DNA from: Neodiprion pinetum
Lineage: Eukaryota > Arthropoda > Insecta > Hymenoptera > Diprionidae
Assembly: GCF_021155775.2 (NCBI RefSeq)
Contig: NC_060232.1
Location: 21,211,922-21,275,921 of the forward strand
Reading direction: 5' to 3'
Length of the DNA stretch: 64,000 nt
Position 1 is the first letter of the stretch. Every line of letters begins with the position of its first letter. The notes beneath the pieces are model-generated. The model saw nothing but the letters and a program-made list of their open reading frames with translations, was not told the DNA's origin and did not search any database. Below, in pieces: positions 9,440 to 20,730 of the stretch. Position numbers and translations under genes: made by a program.

Positions 9440-10640
9440 TTAATGGCGCTGATCACCACGGGAATCGCCTGGCTGTTATCTAAACGCATCCGAACTTACG
9501 TCGCAGTCGCCTTTCCCGAAAAATTTGCAAGCCGTCCCGCTAATCTGAGCGTCTACGCACGATGATACGCGACCTACACGAGAGGTGACACTTTTTACAT
9601 ACGCAGACTCGACGAGACCCTGTGTAGCGGAATTTGGCTACACTCAATTTCAAACCGAAATCGGCTCCACTCAAAACCGTGACCTTACACGAGACTCTAC
9701 AGGAACCAAATTGACTCTATGCGTTATCGCGAACACTCAGGCTACGGTCATCAACAAGGAGATCGGCAAACAAATTTCGAGTACTACTCTAACTCAACAA
9801 GGGCTTGGCCAACCGGGTGTCGGTGCGCCGATCTACTTGCACTCGAAATGCGTTCGCAAAGAATTAATAGCGCTTACCGCTTCGCAACCACACCAAGAAT
9901 TCGCCAACTCCCGTTTCAGCCATGGCACACACACTTCAAGGAGGTTTTTTTTTTTGTAAATTTCTATCCCACGCGACTGTCGCGAAATGACGCCAGGACC
10001 CAAGTGTCGAGCTCCGCTAATCGGAGCCGCAATTCAAACATGCCTCGAACATAGACGCTATCCATCGTGAAAAACTCTCCTGCTCTGATTGGTGTTTTCT
10101 TTCCGAAATTCTTATAGCCTAACTTATCGCTATATTTGGTGCCCGCTGTGGCGGGATGATGATTGGCTGTCCAGTCTCCGCTATCCCGTAGTTTGACAGT
10201 GGCGTGGTGACGATTTCGCGAGGTTGCCTGACGTCAGCGTGGTGAGGGGAGGCTACGGCTCGCCGGCCACCAACGGGAATCTCGTCCGCCTTGGGTTCCC
10301 TCGCGGCAGAGCTCTGCGTTGACGCTCTCTCCGTAGCCTCGTGAGAGGCCCTCCTTTCGTCGCGATCCGTCGCGACTGTATTTCTGTAAGGTCGTTCGAA
10401 TTTGCCGCCGATCCCGTGTATGATGCCGCATGTACTCGAAACCAAAAAAAAACAAAAATCCTGAAAAATCGTCTTGGCCAAACCGAAAATTGTCCCTCCT
10501 CGGAGTATCGGATGCGTCACTTTTGTCCTGGCGCTCTTTTTCGAAATGATTCGCGGTCTGATCCGCGGGATCCCTAATTTCGGGCTCCATCTAGGTTTCG
10601 GGGAGTCGTTTGGAACGCGCATCGAAAACGCCACGTTACA
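9440..10640. other. GC-richer repeat-like region, family unresolved
   Basis: Base composition is noticeably more GC-rich than the surroundings. The longest open frame (10119-10634, minus, 171 codons) is Arg- and Pro-rich and shows no motif I recognise. TTTGGTGCCCGCTGTGGCGG near 10136 could be read as a primer-binding-site-like sequence beginning TGG, but no gag or pol follows, so an LTR element is only a guess. Confidence 0.3.
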
Positions 10641-10673
10641 ATATATATATATATTTATGTATATACCTCACTC

Positions 10674-11195
10674 TGTTATGTTTTAGTCGTATTACATATT
10701 TATTATATATTTATGTGAATATTTATACTTTTTAAACTAACACCCAACATTGATCTTGTAACAAGTAGGATAGTCAGAACATTCAAGAAGTAAGCTATGG
10801 CTAGAACCCAGCGCAACGTAACCTCGAGCGTGCTCACGGCACTAAAGTTTACAACGTAGTAATACCAGTACAGGTGCCGAGGGTATTGTGCCCCAGTTTT
10901 AATTCCTAGAATAAGGAGAAAAGTGTGCTGTAGTTTGACAGCAGAGTAAAAAGAGGGATTGTTTTGCACAGCTATCAATCCCTATAAAAACGGCCATAGA
11001 GCACGGAATCGCTCTCTTGGTTTCTATTTCCAAATTCACTAATTTGTTCTCAATACAGTTTCGTGGTTTAATCCTCTATCATCTTGCATTCTTTTACAAT
11101 GCTACTCTTCCCAAATAACAAGCGAACCCCACGATTCCTTTTCTTCCATTATACTAAAAGCCCAATTGCTCGATATATTTCGAATTATTAACCGG
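10674..11195 (+). mobile_element. Possible solo LTR / LTR fragment
   Basis: The stretch starts TGTTATG and contains a TATA-like CCCTATAAAAACGGCC near 10980, followed by a pyrimidine-rich leader and TTCTTTTACA. Just after it lies GGTGGTAGAGC (about 11199), resembling the GGTATCAGAGC-type primer-binding region of copia elements. No internal coding region follows and no second LTR is in the window, so this is tentative. Confidence 0.3.
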
Positions 11196-11265
11196 TTGGG
11201 TGGTAGAGCTTTTGACGAGCAGCAGCTCCAAAAGTGGTACGACACAGGTTTGCGAATAAATGGCT

Positions 11266-11740
11266 GAATTTCATTACTCGGGGGTTTTGGGGTCGCTGAA
11301 ACCGAATCCCGACTCAGAATTGGCCAATTCCTAAATCCAAGATGACGGAGCCAAGATGGCGGAGATGGAATGTCAAAAAAGATTTTGAAATGAATTTCAT
11401 TACTCGGGGGTTTTTGGGGTCGCTGAAACCGAATCCGGTCTCAGAATTGGCCAATTCCTAAATCGAAGATGGCGGAGATGGAATGCCAAGAAAAAAACGA
11501 TTTTGAAATGAATTTCATTACTCGGGGGTTTTCGGGGTCGCTGAAACCGAATCCGGTCTCAGAATTGGCCAATTCCTAAATCCAAGATGGCGGAGCCAAG
11601 ATGGCGGACATGGAATGCCAAAAAAAAAAAGATTTTGACATGAATTTGGTTACTTCGCGGGTTTTCACGGTCGCTGAAACCGAATCCGGTGTCACAATTG
11701 GTCAAAGCCCAAATCCAAGATGGTAGGTTCAAGATGGAGC
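11266..11740 (+). repeat. Tandem array of 118-132 bp units (direct block)
   Basis: Four units begin at about 11266, 11392, 11510 and 11642, each starting GAATTT(C/G)(A/G)TTACT and containing GGTCGCTGAAACCGAATCC, then AATTGG(C/T)CAA and one or two CCAAGATGGCGG blocks. The last unit is the most divergent. Unit lengths differ mainly through loss or gain of the second GCCAAGATGGCGG block and the poly-A length. Confidence 0.9.
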
Positions 11741-11921
11741 GCCCGACAAAGGCGCACACGAAATTTCAGAACCAAAACCGAAACACGAAGTTGTTCCCGA
11801 CAGTCTTTTTACCCGGGTGTTTTCAAGGAAGCTGGTTATTTTCACGCCCGCTAAAAGGCGTATCCTCACTACTGTCGCTCTCACAAAAAATATACGGGAC
11901 ATTATCCAGTTTCATGGGGCC

Positions 11922-12420
11922 AATTCTGACAACGGATTCGGATTCAGCGACCCCAAAAACCCCCCAGTAACAAATTTCATGGCAAAGTCTGGGTTTTTAT
12001 TTTGGCATTCCATGTCCGCCATCTTGGCTGCGCCATCTTGGATTTGGGAATTTGTCAATTCTGACACAGGATTCGGTTTCAGCAACCCAAAAAACCCCTG
12101 AGTTACAAAATTCATGGCAAAATTCGTTTTTCTTGGAATTCGATGTCCGCCATCTTGGCTGCGCCATCTTGAATTTCGGGAGTTGTCAATTCTGACACAG
12201 TAGGCAGATTTACAAAGCCCGAGAACCCTCGAGATACCATTCTTATGTACATTGTATGTAAACGATACTGTGTGACTAAAAGGACAAACTGTTTTCCATT
12301 TTCCCGCCATTTCAGAGTGTTGATAGGGCGCCCCCTATGGTCTGAACGTGAATTCTGAGTACAGATTCGGATTCAGCGGTCTGGAAAACCCCGGTATACC
12401 AATTTTCATGCAATTCTAGG
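11922..12420 (-). repeat. Same repeat units in inverted orientation
   Basis: Two well-preserved units and a third degenerate one (about 12330-12420) read as reverse complements of the direct block at 11266-11740: GGATTCGG(A/T)TTCAGC(G/A)A, then AAATTCATGGCAAA, then GTCCGCCATCTTGG. A 180-bp non-repeated spacer lies between the blocks, so the whole 1.15 kb could fold into a hairpin. Confidence 0.85.
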
Positions 12421-13151
12421 GTCTCCTGCCGGAATGATTGCAAAATGTTGATATATGCTTCATCACCACTTTTGGCAAGACTTTTTTTTGTTGATATATG
12501 CTTCATTACCACTCAACGGGTTAAATAAATCCAGTTTGAGTCAAATATTTAATACATGTAAAATAAGTTACTTTGTTAAGCCCCTCATCATGACATCGGC
12601 ACATCAATTCACCAAGTTCCAGTCATTCTTTAAAGGTAAGATAATTTTTATTTCAATAATCCAACAATTATCCCTTTTATGGTTTGTCTGAAAAGCGCGA
12701 CTGAACATCCACTGTCCACTGCATTTCAATGCTCAGTCGGTTCATGATTGGATCTAGTGTCTAACATCTCGAATGGACGGGGAGGGCTGTAGTGACATCA
12801 CAAACGAACAAATTTCGTAGGATGAAACACCGGTCTTGAAACGTCTCCAAAAAGTTTGTATGATATTATGTATTTCATTGAACTTTACTATGACTAGCAT
12901 ACTTGGTTTAGAACTACCTTAAAAGAATTCTAAAAAACTGTATGTGGTTTTATTAATACGTTGGTTATTATTCGAAAAACTACTAAGGGAAATGATATTA
13001 AAATTATGTAGCAAATTCTAAAAATCTAAAATCATCAAGTCAACCCGACGAAATCTTGTCGATAAAGCAAAGTTTTGAATCGATCAAATCATACTCTGGG
13101 CTTAAGATAAGAATGCAACACCATTTTTAAGGAATTTGGATCGTTTCAAAG
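12421..13151. other. AT-rich sequence without recognised features
   Basis: A short direct repeat (TTGATATATGCTTCAT, at about 12449 and 12493) is the only structure seen. No coding potential is evident up to the PLE target-site duplication. Confidence 0.4.
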
Positions 13152-13164
13152 GTTCAATTACAAC
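13152..13164. repeat. PLE target-site duplication, left copy
   Basis: GTTCAATTACAAC, an exact match of 25699-25711, lies directly outside the left end of the Penelope-like element. A 13-bp exact match at both outer edges strongly supports one insertion event spanning 13165-25698. Confidence 0.85.
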
Positions 13165-14440
13165 GAATAAATATTTGTTTCTTGGATATGAAGGTCAATG
13201 AAACAGACGTCAATTTGTTAACGTTTCGGCCCGGGTGGGAGCGCTTCTCAGAACGAATTTTTTTTAATATGATAATCTGTCACAGAACAAGCCAAGGTTA
13301 TATACAGAGAGCGAGAAGGAAGAACAAAACATATATAGAAAAAAGTAAAATAAATAAATAATTCATAAATAGATAAATGATAATTAAATTAAAAATTAAG
13401 ATGAAATAATATAAAATATACAATTTAACGAATGGTTTACATAGAAAACACATCACCAAGTGAATGCGATTTAATTTAACAGAAAACGGTATTATAATCA
13501 CCTGGTGCAACAATTTTTTGGATAAAAAAGCATGATGTGGAACATGCCGATGAAACAGTTTTATAGAATAAAATTATAAAATACACTATTACATTATACA
13601 GTGCAATACGGAACTCCCAAGCACACATCATGGAGCAAAATTAATGGCAAGGAAGGCACGACATTGAATTTAGATGACCGTTAGAGACGTTGACACAACA
13701 ATGGTCGGACTAGAAGAAGGCTTACCGGCAAGTAGGAGACATAGATATGACCTAGGAACATAGAAGCGAAAACAGGACAATTTTGATGATAAAGTAGAGA
13801 TATGCACAATAGGTAACTTAGGGGAACTAAGAATGGTGTATTACCGACGTATAGATATTACTGAGGTGTTCAATATCTTGACGCAAATTAACTGAAAGAG
13901 GATGTGCAACAATGTTACACATCTCAAGAAGAAGGCGTTTGTAATACAACGGTTCCACAGCTAAGACGCTAGCCCGTTCATAATTAAAGACATGGTCGAG
14001 TTCAATGGAATGTCTGGTTAAAGCAGTGTAATTTTCATCTAGACCATGAATGTTGCGTTTGTGCTCCTTAATTCTAGTATGTAATTGCCTACTTGTTTGC
14101 CCAATGTATATCTTGTCACAGTTTTTGCAGGGAATTTTGTAAACCACACAAGAGCGGTTGTCCAAGGGTAGACGGTATTTGCCTGAGTCAAAAAATGAGG
14201 ATAAGTCATGCTTGTTTTTTCCAACAAATTGGATGTTGTACCTAGCGAAAATTCTGTTTAACGACTCAAAAAGGCCAGCGACATACGGGATAGACACAAA
14301 ATTTTTTGGAATGACAGGAACGTCGCCAAGATCATTGTGGTTGGAGTCATTAGATGACAAAATCGAGAGGTGTCTATTCTGTATATGATTCTGCAACATG
14401 AGGGCAGGATAGTCGTTCTTGCGTAATGCGTCATAGATCT
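13165..14440 (-). mobile_element. Inverted partial PLE copy (3' end, GIY-YIG part)
   Basis: The reverse complement is nearly identical to 24395-25668, including the noncoding tail with CCCGGGCCGAAACGTTAAC. The open frame at 13827-14399 covers the C-terminal 190 residues: linker, GIY-YIG endonuclease core (KIYIGQTSRQLHTRIKEHKR) and end. Homology stops at about 14440 inside the coding region, directly before the plus-strand head of the element. The close similarity to the 3' end suggests both came from the same insertion event. It is not a separate functional gene. Confidence 0.9.
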
Positions 14441-15667
14441 TGACAGATGGGCTTCCACATCCGAGTCACTGTCGAGACTAAAAAATCATCGTATTTTCCT
14501 TCTGAAGTGTAAGAAGCTGGACGTTCTCCCAACACATTTTAGGCTCCCTAAACTTATCTCGAACAAATTTCACTTTAAACTGTCACGATCCAGAACTAAA
14601 TTTCGCCATTTTGTAACCAAATTTCAAAAATCCCTGCTCAATCTGGAAATCAGCGATGCACATGCGTCCATTATCAAATCGAAAGAAACCCTCTCTGCAC
14701 TGGAGAATTATATCTTAGCAGAATTACCTGTTACCTTGTCACAAAAATTCTTTCACACCCAATCTATCAAACTTGAAGCGCGTTTTTCCGTTCATAAAGC
14801 GGCTAATATCAATAAGTTGGCTAAGCTTATCAATCTCAAATGGCATCGCCCAGTTCACTCAGTGTCTACCGTAGACAACAAATGGCTCCTTAACTTAAGC
14901 AACGTCCCTATACCGGACAATGTGGCGGATGTGCTTAAATTGGGACCAAAATATGGTACCCCTTTCAGAGATTCCAATTGTTAACCTCGTATCAGATTTT
15001 GAGTCCAACATCTCTCTCATCTCATAGGATCTCAGAAACCAGGCTAGGCTAGAATTTACCAATGCATTCAGGAAGTTTGACAACACCCCTACTCGCTCTA
15101 TACATCACGATGGCGCCATACAATTTAAAATCAAAGAAACTTCATCTTTCCGTAAAAATAACAACGACTCAATGTTTCTAAGATCTGACAAAGGCAACAC
15201 CACTGTTGTCCTTACTAATCAATTGTATTTGGAAAAAATGCTTCTCCAGCTTTCCAACACTGACACTTACAACATTGTCAGATTCGACCTCAATTGTACA
15301 TTGCAATTAGACGTAAAAAAATTAACGACAAACTGGGTTAAAGCCAAATACGTTTCCGTACAACTCAAACGTTACATCGCAAAATCTGATTGTATTCCAC
15401 CACGAGCCTATGGTCTGCCGAAAATCCATAAACAAGATGTACCACTTAGAATCATTGTCTCCTTCACTAATAGTCCTACTTTTAACTTGGCCAGAACTCT
15501 GAGCGAATGGATTGGGAATAACGTCGTCCCTCCTGCATTACGCGTTAAAGACAGTTTCGTTCTTGTTGAATGCATTAGTAAATTCAGCCTCCCGCCCAAT
15601 TACACTCTGATCTCTCTCGATGTGGTCTCCTTGTTCACTAACGTACCTCAAGATCAGGTTATTACGA
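14441..15667 (+). pseudogene. PLE ORF, N-terminal and front reverse-transcriptase part
   Basis: An open frame from at least 14460 to a stop at 14982-14984 carries the N-terminal region of Penelope-type proteins (starting SRLKNH; later WLLNLSNVPIP and VLKLGPKYGTPF). After a frame change the ORF resumes by 15172 with RSDKGNTTVVLT, RAYGLPKIHK, VPLRIIVS and the motif A segment LISLDVVSLFTNVP, whose Asp is the first catalytic residue of the polymerase. Homology stops at about 15660, just after motif A, where the 8.2-kb insertion begins. The partner half is at 23823. At least one frameshift lies between 14984 and 15172. Confidence 0.88.
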
Positions 15668-16401
15668 TGCCGCTGACCTGGCATGTCCTATATATATTTC
15701 GTGACGTCAGAAGCGGGGAAATCGCCCGCACAAATCCTGATCAAACGGGGGTACGAATCTGGCTGGGAAAATTTTCAAAACATAGCTTGAATATAATTGT
15801 ACGTCTGTATCTCAGTCACTACTATCGCAGATCACTGATAACGTCTAATAAAAATAATGATGAACTCAATAAAATCACGTCTCCTTAAACATGGCAGATC
15901 GGGCTAGCGACTTGTTGAATATTCACCGCTTGCACGATATCAGAATTTCTTTCACTTTTGCCAGGGAGATACCGACGTACAAAAACACACACGTAATCCG
16001 GGAAAACCTATAGCACCAGTCAGTTTTCCGTAAATATGGCACGATTTGTGCGGGCGATTTTCAGGTGACAGGAGCCCGTTCTGACGCACGAGAAGTCTGT
16101 AATTTAGTTCAACGTTGAACCTCCAGAAGCGCTGTAGTCGACCGAAGCGGTACCAGATGGTAACACCACATGGTAATACGCACACGTCCTATGTTTCACA
16201 AACCTTCTGCTAAAGCAACAATCTGCAGTGCCGACGAGAGCATAGGCTTTTTAGGTGGATCCGAAAAAATGTACAACTCACTCAGAATAATCGCTAGATT
16301 TTGAAATTCGTGCATATTATAAGGCATCGTTTGGAAATTGTAACATCAGTTCACAATCGCAGTAACTATTCGTAATTGCACGTAGCCCGACTGTATGTGA
16401 A

Positions 16402-16844
16402 CGGGGCATTCCATGCGAAATCGGTCAACCCGTGGCCCCGACCAATTTCGATTCTATTGAAAATTTTACACTTTCTTGTACCTGCCAAAAGCAGTCTTTC
16501 TGAAATATTTTAGATGTTTGTCTCAACCCATCCAAACACCTTAAATTTATCAAAATATCGCACAATTTTTTTTTTAAATGCTCATGGCTTTTCCAAAACC
16601 CGATATTAAAATAACATACTGTTCTTTTTCTCGTTTTGAGTCGTAGTTCCGCAAAGAAAATTATTCTTTTTTATTTTATTGAAGGGTTTTGGGGCATTCT
16701 ACATCGAGTACGCACCACTTAAATCTGCCTTTTTTCATCGATTTGATAGAAAATCATTAACAAAAACGAAGATACCTATCCATTAATTCCTGTTCGTCAA
16801 AAATGCAGATATAAATGGCGAATAATTGACATAGAATGCCCCAT
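16402..16844. mobile_element. MITE with GGGGCATTC terminal repeats
   Basis: The left end GGGGCATTCCATGCGAAAT and the right end ATAGAATGCCCCA are inverted copies. An internal TTGGGGCATTCTAC lies at about 16690. The same end sequence occurs at 38492 and 40585, so this is a family present several times in the window. No coding capacity. Confidence 0.6.
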
Positions 16845-17855
16845 ATACGTTCCGGATATCCTCATCTAATAGTAGCATCAATGTCCGCAAGATTGTCATA
16901 CTTACAGATAATTGACCGAAAGATTAGATGCGGCAGTAAATAAAATACCGAAATTGCAGGAAACACGTATGTATAAGCGTGAGGGTTTAGGGTTGAGATA
17001 AAAAATTGTGCTCTTGAACAGACCATTATTTATTTATTGATAGCAAATTTGGGGGGGAGGGGGTGGGCCGGTTGACAATCGTCCGAGCCTGTTTTAAAGA
17101 TTACCCTGATACATACACGAAATTGTTTCTGAACCGGATGTGTTAACAATACTGGAAATACGTCCCGCAAAAAATCTATGTCATTGTACATACATACAAT
17201 TACTACATACAACGGTTCAAGATTCGTGGCATATATTTTACAGGGCTGATCCTTGTTAAAATTCTGATGAAGATTTGCTTGCCAATTTTTTCTGTTTTTA
17301 ATTCTCAACAAATAAGGATTTCATACTTTATTTGCTTCGTTTCATTTGTCAATTACACCTAGTTCTGAATGATGCTACCAAATTTTTTTTTTACATTAGA
17401 CGAACTACCTGAAAGTTACTCATTAGGTGGAAATCGTTATAAAACTACACACCGTGACTTCTCGTAGATGGTATACGCTACGGATACGCTAGCGAGTTTT
17501 GGGTTGGTTTCTGCATCGTATACGACCTACGAAAAGTCAGGGTATGTGTTACTGCTGTACATCAAAGTCCGGCACAATCCTATAAGATTTCACAGAAATT
17601 TGGAACTCTCGAAGGAATCAACTTCTTCGGATTCCAAGTACTATCCCTCACACGCCACTGTCCCCACTATCCGCGCGGCCGTCACCTCTGCGTTTCCTCG
17701 CGTACCGTCCACATCCACTTTTCGCGGCGAAGGAAGCAAACGCGAGTGTTTTGGTAATTTGCCGTGTCACAAGTTCTAATCACGTGCAAATTTTCACGCG
17801 GCTAGTGTGTATACATATATTTGTTACAAACAACAATAATCTTGTGAATGCAACA

Positions 17856-19299
17856 ATGGATAAGTTACGTCGCACGGCTGAACCGAAAAAAAGGTTAAAT
17901 TTGACGCGCCGACGAACGAATCGTTCGTTGCAATGGTAAGTGTTTTATACTGCAAATTTCTGTTATGCAATTATAGATATCATTTACAAGAATCCTGCCA
18001 AATCTGCACTTGCTATGCAGGGTGATTCGTAATTCACAGCAAATACTTGACAGGGCGAATCCTTGTCAAAATTGGAGTCGAAAGTTCCCAAGAAATTTTT
18101 CGGGAAAACGCCTTTTTTCATTCAAAGAAATGGAAATTTAATTTTTTCGGATTTCTTTTTCGATCAACCTTTTAATTTCTTGGATCATCGTCAGAATTGA
18201 TATCGAAATTCCCCGGTTGATTTATAAATAATTTGTACGAAAAAGTTATCCCTCGCGGAAAAAAGCCTCAAGTTGGTGTAAATTCGTACCCCCGACTTAG
18301 ATAATGCTGAATTCCCATAAGAAAAAAATTGTGGGTACGAATTTACACCCTAGTCGAGGCTTTTGTCCATGAGGGATTTTCAAGAAATATTCGAGAAATT
18401 ATTTATGAAGAAATAATTTGTACTACAATTTGTGAAAAAGTTAACCAGCGAATTTTGTTCTCAATTCTGATAATGATGCAGAAAAATTTATAAAAATTAA
18501 AACTAAACTGATAATATTCAATTGAATTTCAATTATTTTTTATGAAGAACGTCGTTTTTTCGAATAATTAATCAGGAACTTTCGACTTTGATTTTGACAA
18601 GGAAACCCTATAATATATTCGTCCAGAATCCGGAATCAACTTGTAGTCCCGTTAGGTTGTTTATTTCCGGACGTAAGCAGCGAAATTATTATTGTAATTA
18701 TCTTTATGACGACTGACGATAATTTGACACAGGACTAGTTAGATAAAGTAAAATTTGTGAATATCTTCAGCATTTCGGTATCAACAATGCAAGTACGTTT
18801 CACTCCGAACGACGTATCGTACAAGAGAAAAACATATAGCTATACCACTTTGTATCAAGCAACGTTTACGGAGTAGACTTTGTATAATTTCCCACTGGCA
18901 AGCCGTTTTACTTTTCAAATACATAAACAATATGTAGCATAATAAAAACAAAGTACGAAATTAATTCGTTTACGAACAAATCAGATCCTCATTATTGAAT
19001 ACAGATAACGTGCCAAGATAATAAAGATTCCACAAATTAAAATTGTTTCAATACAAAACGTAACGTATAGTAATTATTTTGTCTCTACAGTGAATTAAAA
19101 TTGAGTCGAAGCATAATTGGAATTTAATGAATTATTCTTATGTCACAGCATAATGATGACCGCGACACGCGCTCGTAGAAAAATTAACAATGCTCCAGAT
19201 AGTCCAGTCATTATAGGCGAAAAACCGACCGAACCCACGAATAATTATTTAGTGATTTTTTTTTTCACAGCTGTCTCGGGGGGATCACTGGGAGTGTAA
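17856..19299 (+). CDS. Putative two-exon small basic protein within the insertion
   Basis: The ATG at 17856 has a good context (CAACAATGG) and follows a GC-rich, promoter-like stretch at 17640-17730. Exon 1 (17856-17935, 80 bp) ends at a canonical donor TG|GTAAGT. A matching acceptor TCACAG ends at 19148, and exon 2 (19149-19299) continues in phase to a stop at 19297-19299, for 76 residues. Exon 1 is strikingly basic (LRRTAEPKKRLNLTRRRTNR); exon 2 begins with another basic stretch and a Pro-rich segment. A MITE lies inside the intron. No family is recognised. The phase match could be chance. Confidence 0.25.
18051..18612. mobile_element. Foldback MITE with long inverted arms
   Basis: CCTTGTCAAAATTGGAGTCG (left) and CGACTTTGATTTTGACAAGG (right) are near-perfect inverted copies at the edges. 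A central inverted pair, GGTGTAAATTCGTACCC and GGGTACGAATTTACACC, brackets the middle (about 18275-18345). No ORF. Confidence 0.75.
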
Positions 19300-19825
19300 A
19301 TTCAAAATGGTGACCAAATCATGCTTATGCGTATATTCGAAAAATGGTTTTTTTTTTGGTTGAGATGGTTTTTCTTGAATAACTCGGCCGGTTTTGATTT
19401 TACAGAAAAACCGTCAGAACAAAAGTTGTATAAATTTTGATTCTCTACAAGATTAGTTCCCACAGTTTTTCTTCTAGGATCAAGGTTTTTCGAATTAAAC
19501 CTGAAAAACGCGACAAATTCGAAATATTTCCATTATCTCGTTTATTTTCAACTTAATGACATAAATGAGTAGCAACAAACTTGTTGAGAATCAAATTTTG
19601 AACAACTTCGGTTCTCACCTTTTTTTCCAAAAATCAATATTTTCGGAATTTAACCCGAAAAGGAAGGATTCTCCGTCAGCTTGGCCACTTTTTTTTCGAC
19701 CATCTCAGATCTGCCCTATAATTGGATACATCAAAGTACTACTAAAAGGTACTCTGTGTGAATTTTTTCAGATTTTTTAATTAATTATTTGAGAAATTGC
19801 CGTTTTTTTTTAAACGAATATACAC

Positions 19826-19860
19826 TACCGTTCATAAGTATGGAAACACTCGCCCCAGAG
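19826..19860 (+). repeat. Transposon end resembling Tc1/mariner-type TIR
   Basis: ACACTACCGTTCATAAGTATGGAA closely resembles the widespread ACTACCGTTCAAAAGTTTGG ends of Tc1/mariner-type elements. No partner end is found nearby; likely a fragment. Confidence 0.35.
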
Positions 19861-20115
19861 TGTTCTCATTGTACTCATGATGCTCATTGTATTTCTACGA
19901 AAATGTATACCGATGAGGAGTGGGGAGGGACTTTCAGCATTTTCATAGCATAGAAAAAAAATGTAGAAAACAAGTCGTCTTGTTTACGTTTGCTTCGAAA
20001 GAGTGGCGTTCGAAAGATCGTCGTTTTGTTGACATTTGTTTCGATCGTCGTTTTGTTATACATTTTTCAAAATATTGAGTAACCAAATTGTATACGTGTT
20101 TCAAATTGTTTTTCT

Positions 20116-20730
20116 CTGGGTGTCCCTAAATTGCCTCCCACGGACTAGCCAGCATGATACCTCGTTAAAATCCAACCGAGAATTTCTTTTCCGGAAGCTC
20201 GTCCGACGCATAGTTTTTGAATTATAAGCGATAGCGCTAGGCCAATCAGAGTCCACCATTTCATCTAGATTTACCGCCACGGAAATTGCTGTTTTGTTCG
20301 TCTGGGTGAATTATTATTATTCGTTTACGAATTAAATATCAGCACCTCCCCTCTCTCGCTGTTGTACCCCTTCTCGGGCGCTGACCTCGGTATTGTTGCC
20401 GCGGCACACGCTGCCGGCCGCACATCCATGGGCGCACACTTGTGTGTGTAAACAGAAGCGCATCCTCAAGCATAAGGAATACAGCAGCGAGAGAGGGGAG
20501 GTGCCGATATTTAATTCGTAAACGAATAATAATAATTCACCCAGTCGAACAAAACAGCAATTTCCGTGGCGGCTAATCTAGATGAAATGGTGCACTCTCA
20601 TTGGCCTAGCGCCATCGCTTATAATTCAAAAACTATGCGTCGGACGAGCTTCCGGAAAAGAAATTCTCGGTTGGATTTTAACGAGGTATTATGCTGGCTA
20701 GTCCGTGGGAGGCAATTTAGGGACACCCTG
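20116..20730. mobile_element. 615-bp foldback element with about 250-bp inverted arms
   Basis: The ends are CTGGGTGTCCCTAAATTGCC and GGCAATTTAGGGACACCCTG. The two arms (to about 20370 and from about 20480) are inverted copies with few differences, including CACCTCCCCTCTCTCGCTG versus AGCGAGAGAGGGGAGGTG. The roughly 110-bp centre is GC-rich. No coding frame of note. Confidence 0.9.

Noticed and set aside
10136..10160. LTR-retrotransposon primer-binding site
   Set aside because: The TGG start fits, but there is no LTR pair and no gag or pol next to it.
11266..12420. CRISPR-like array
   Set aside because: Units are over 110 bp, contiguous and partly inverted, in a eukaryotic genome; they are ordinary tandem repeats.
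15952..16185. 77-codon minus ORF near the left edge of the 8.2-kb insertion as a transposase remnant
   Set aside because: No motif, no repeat of the frame elsewhere, and composition as expected by chance.
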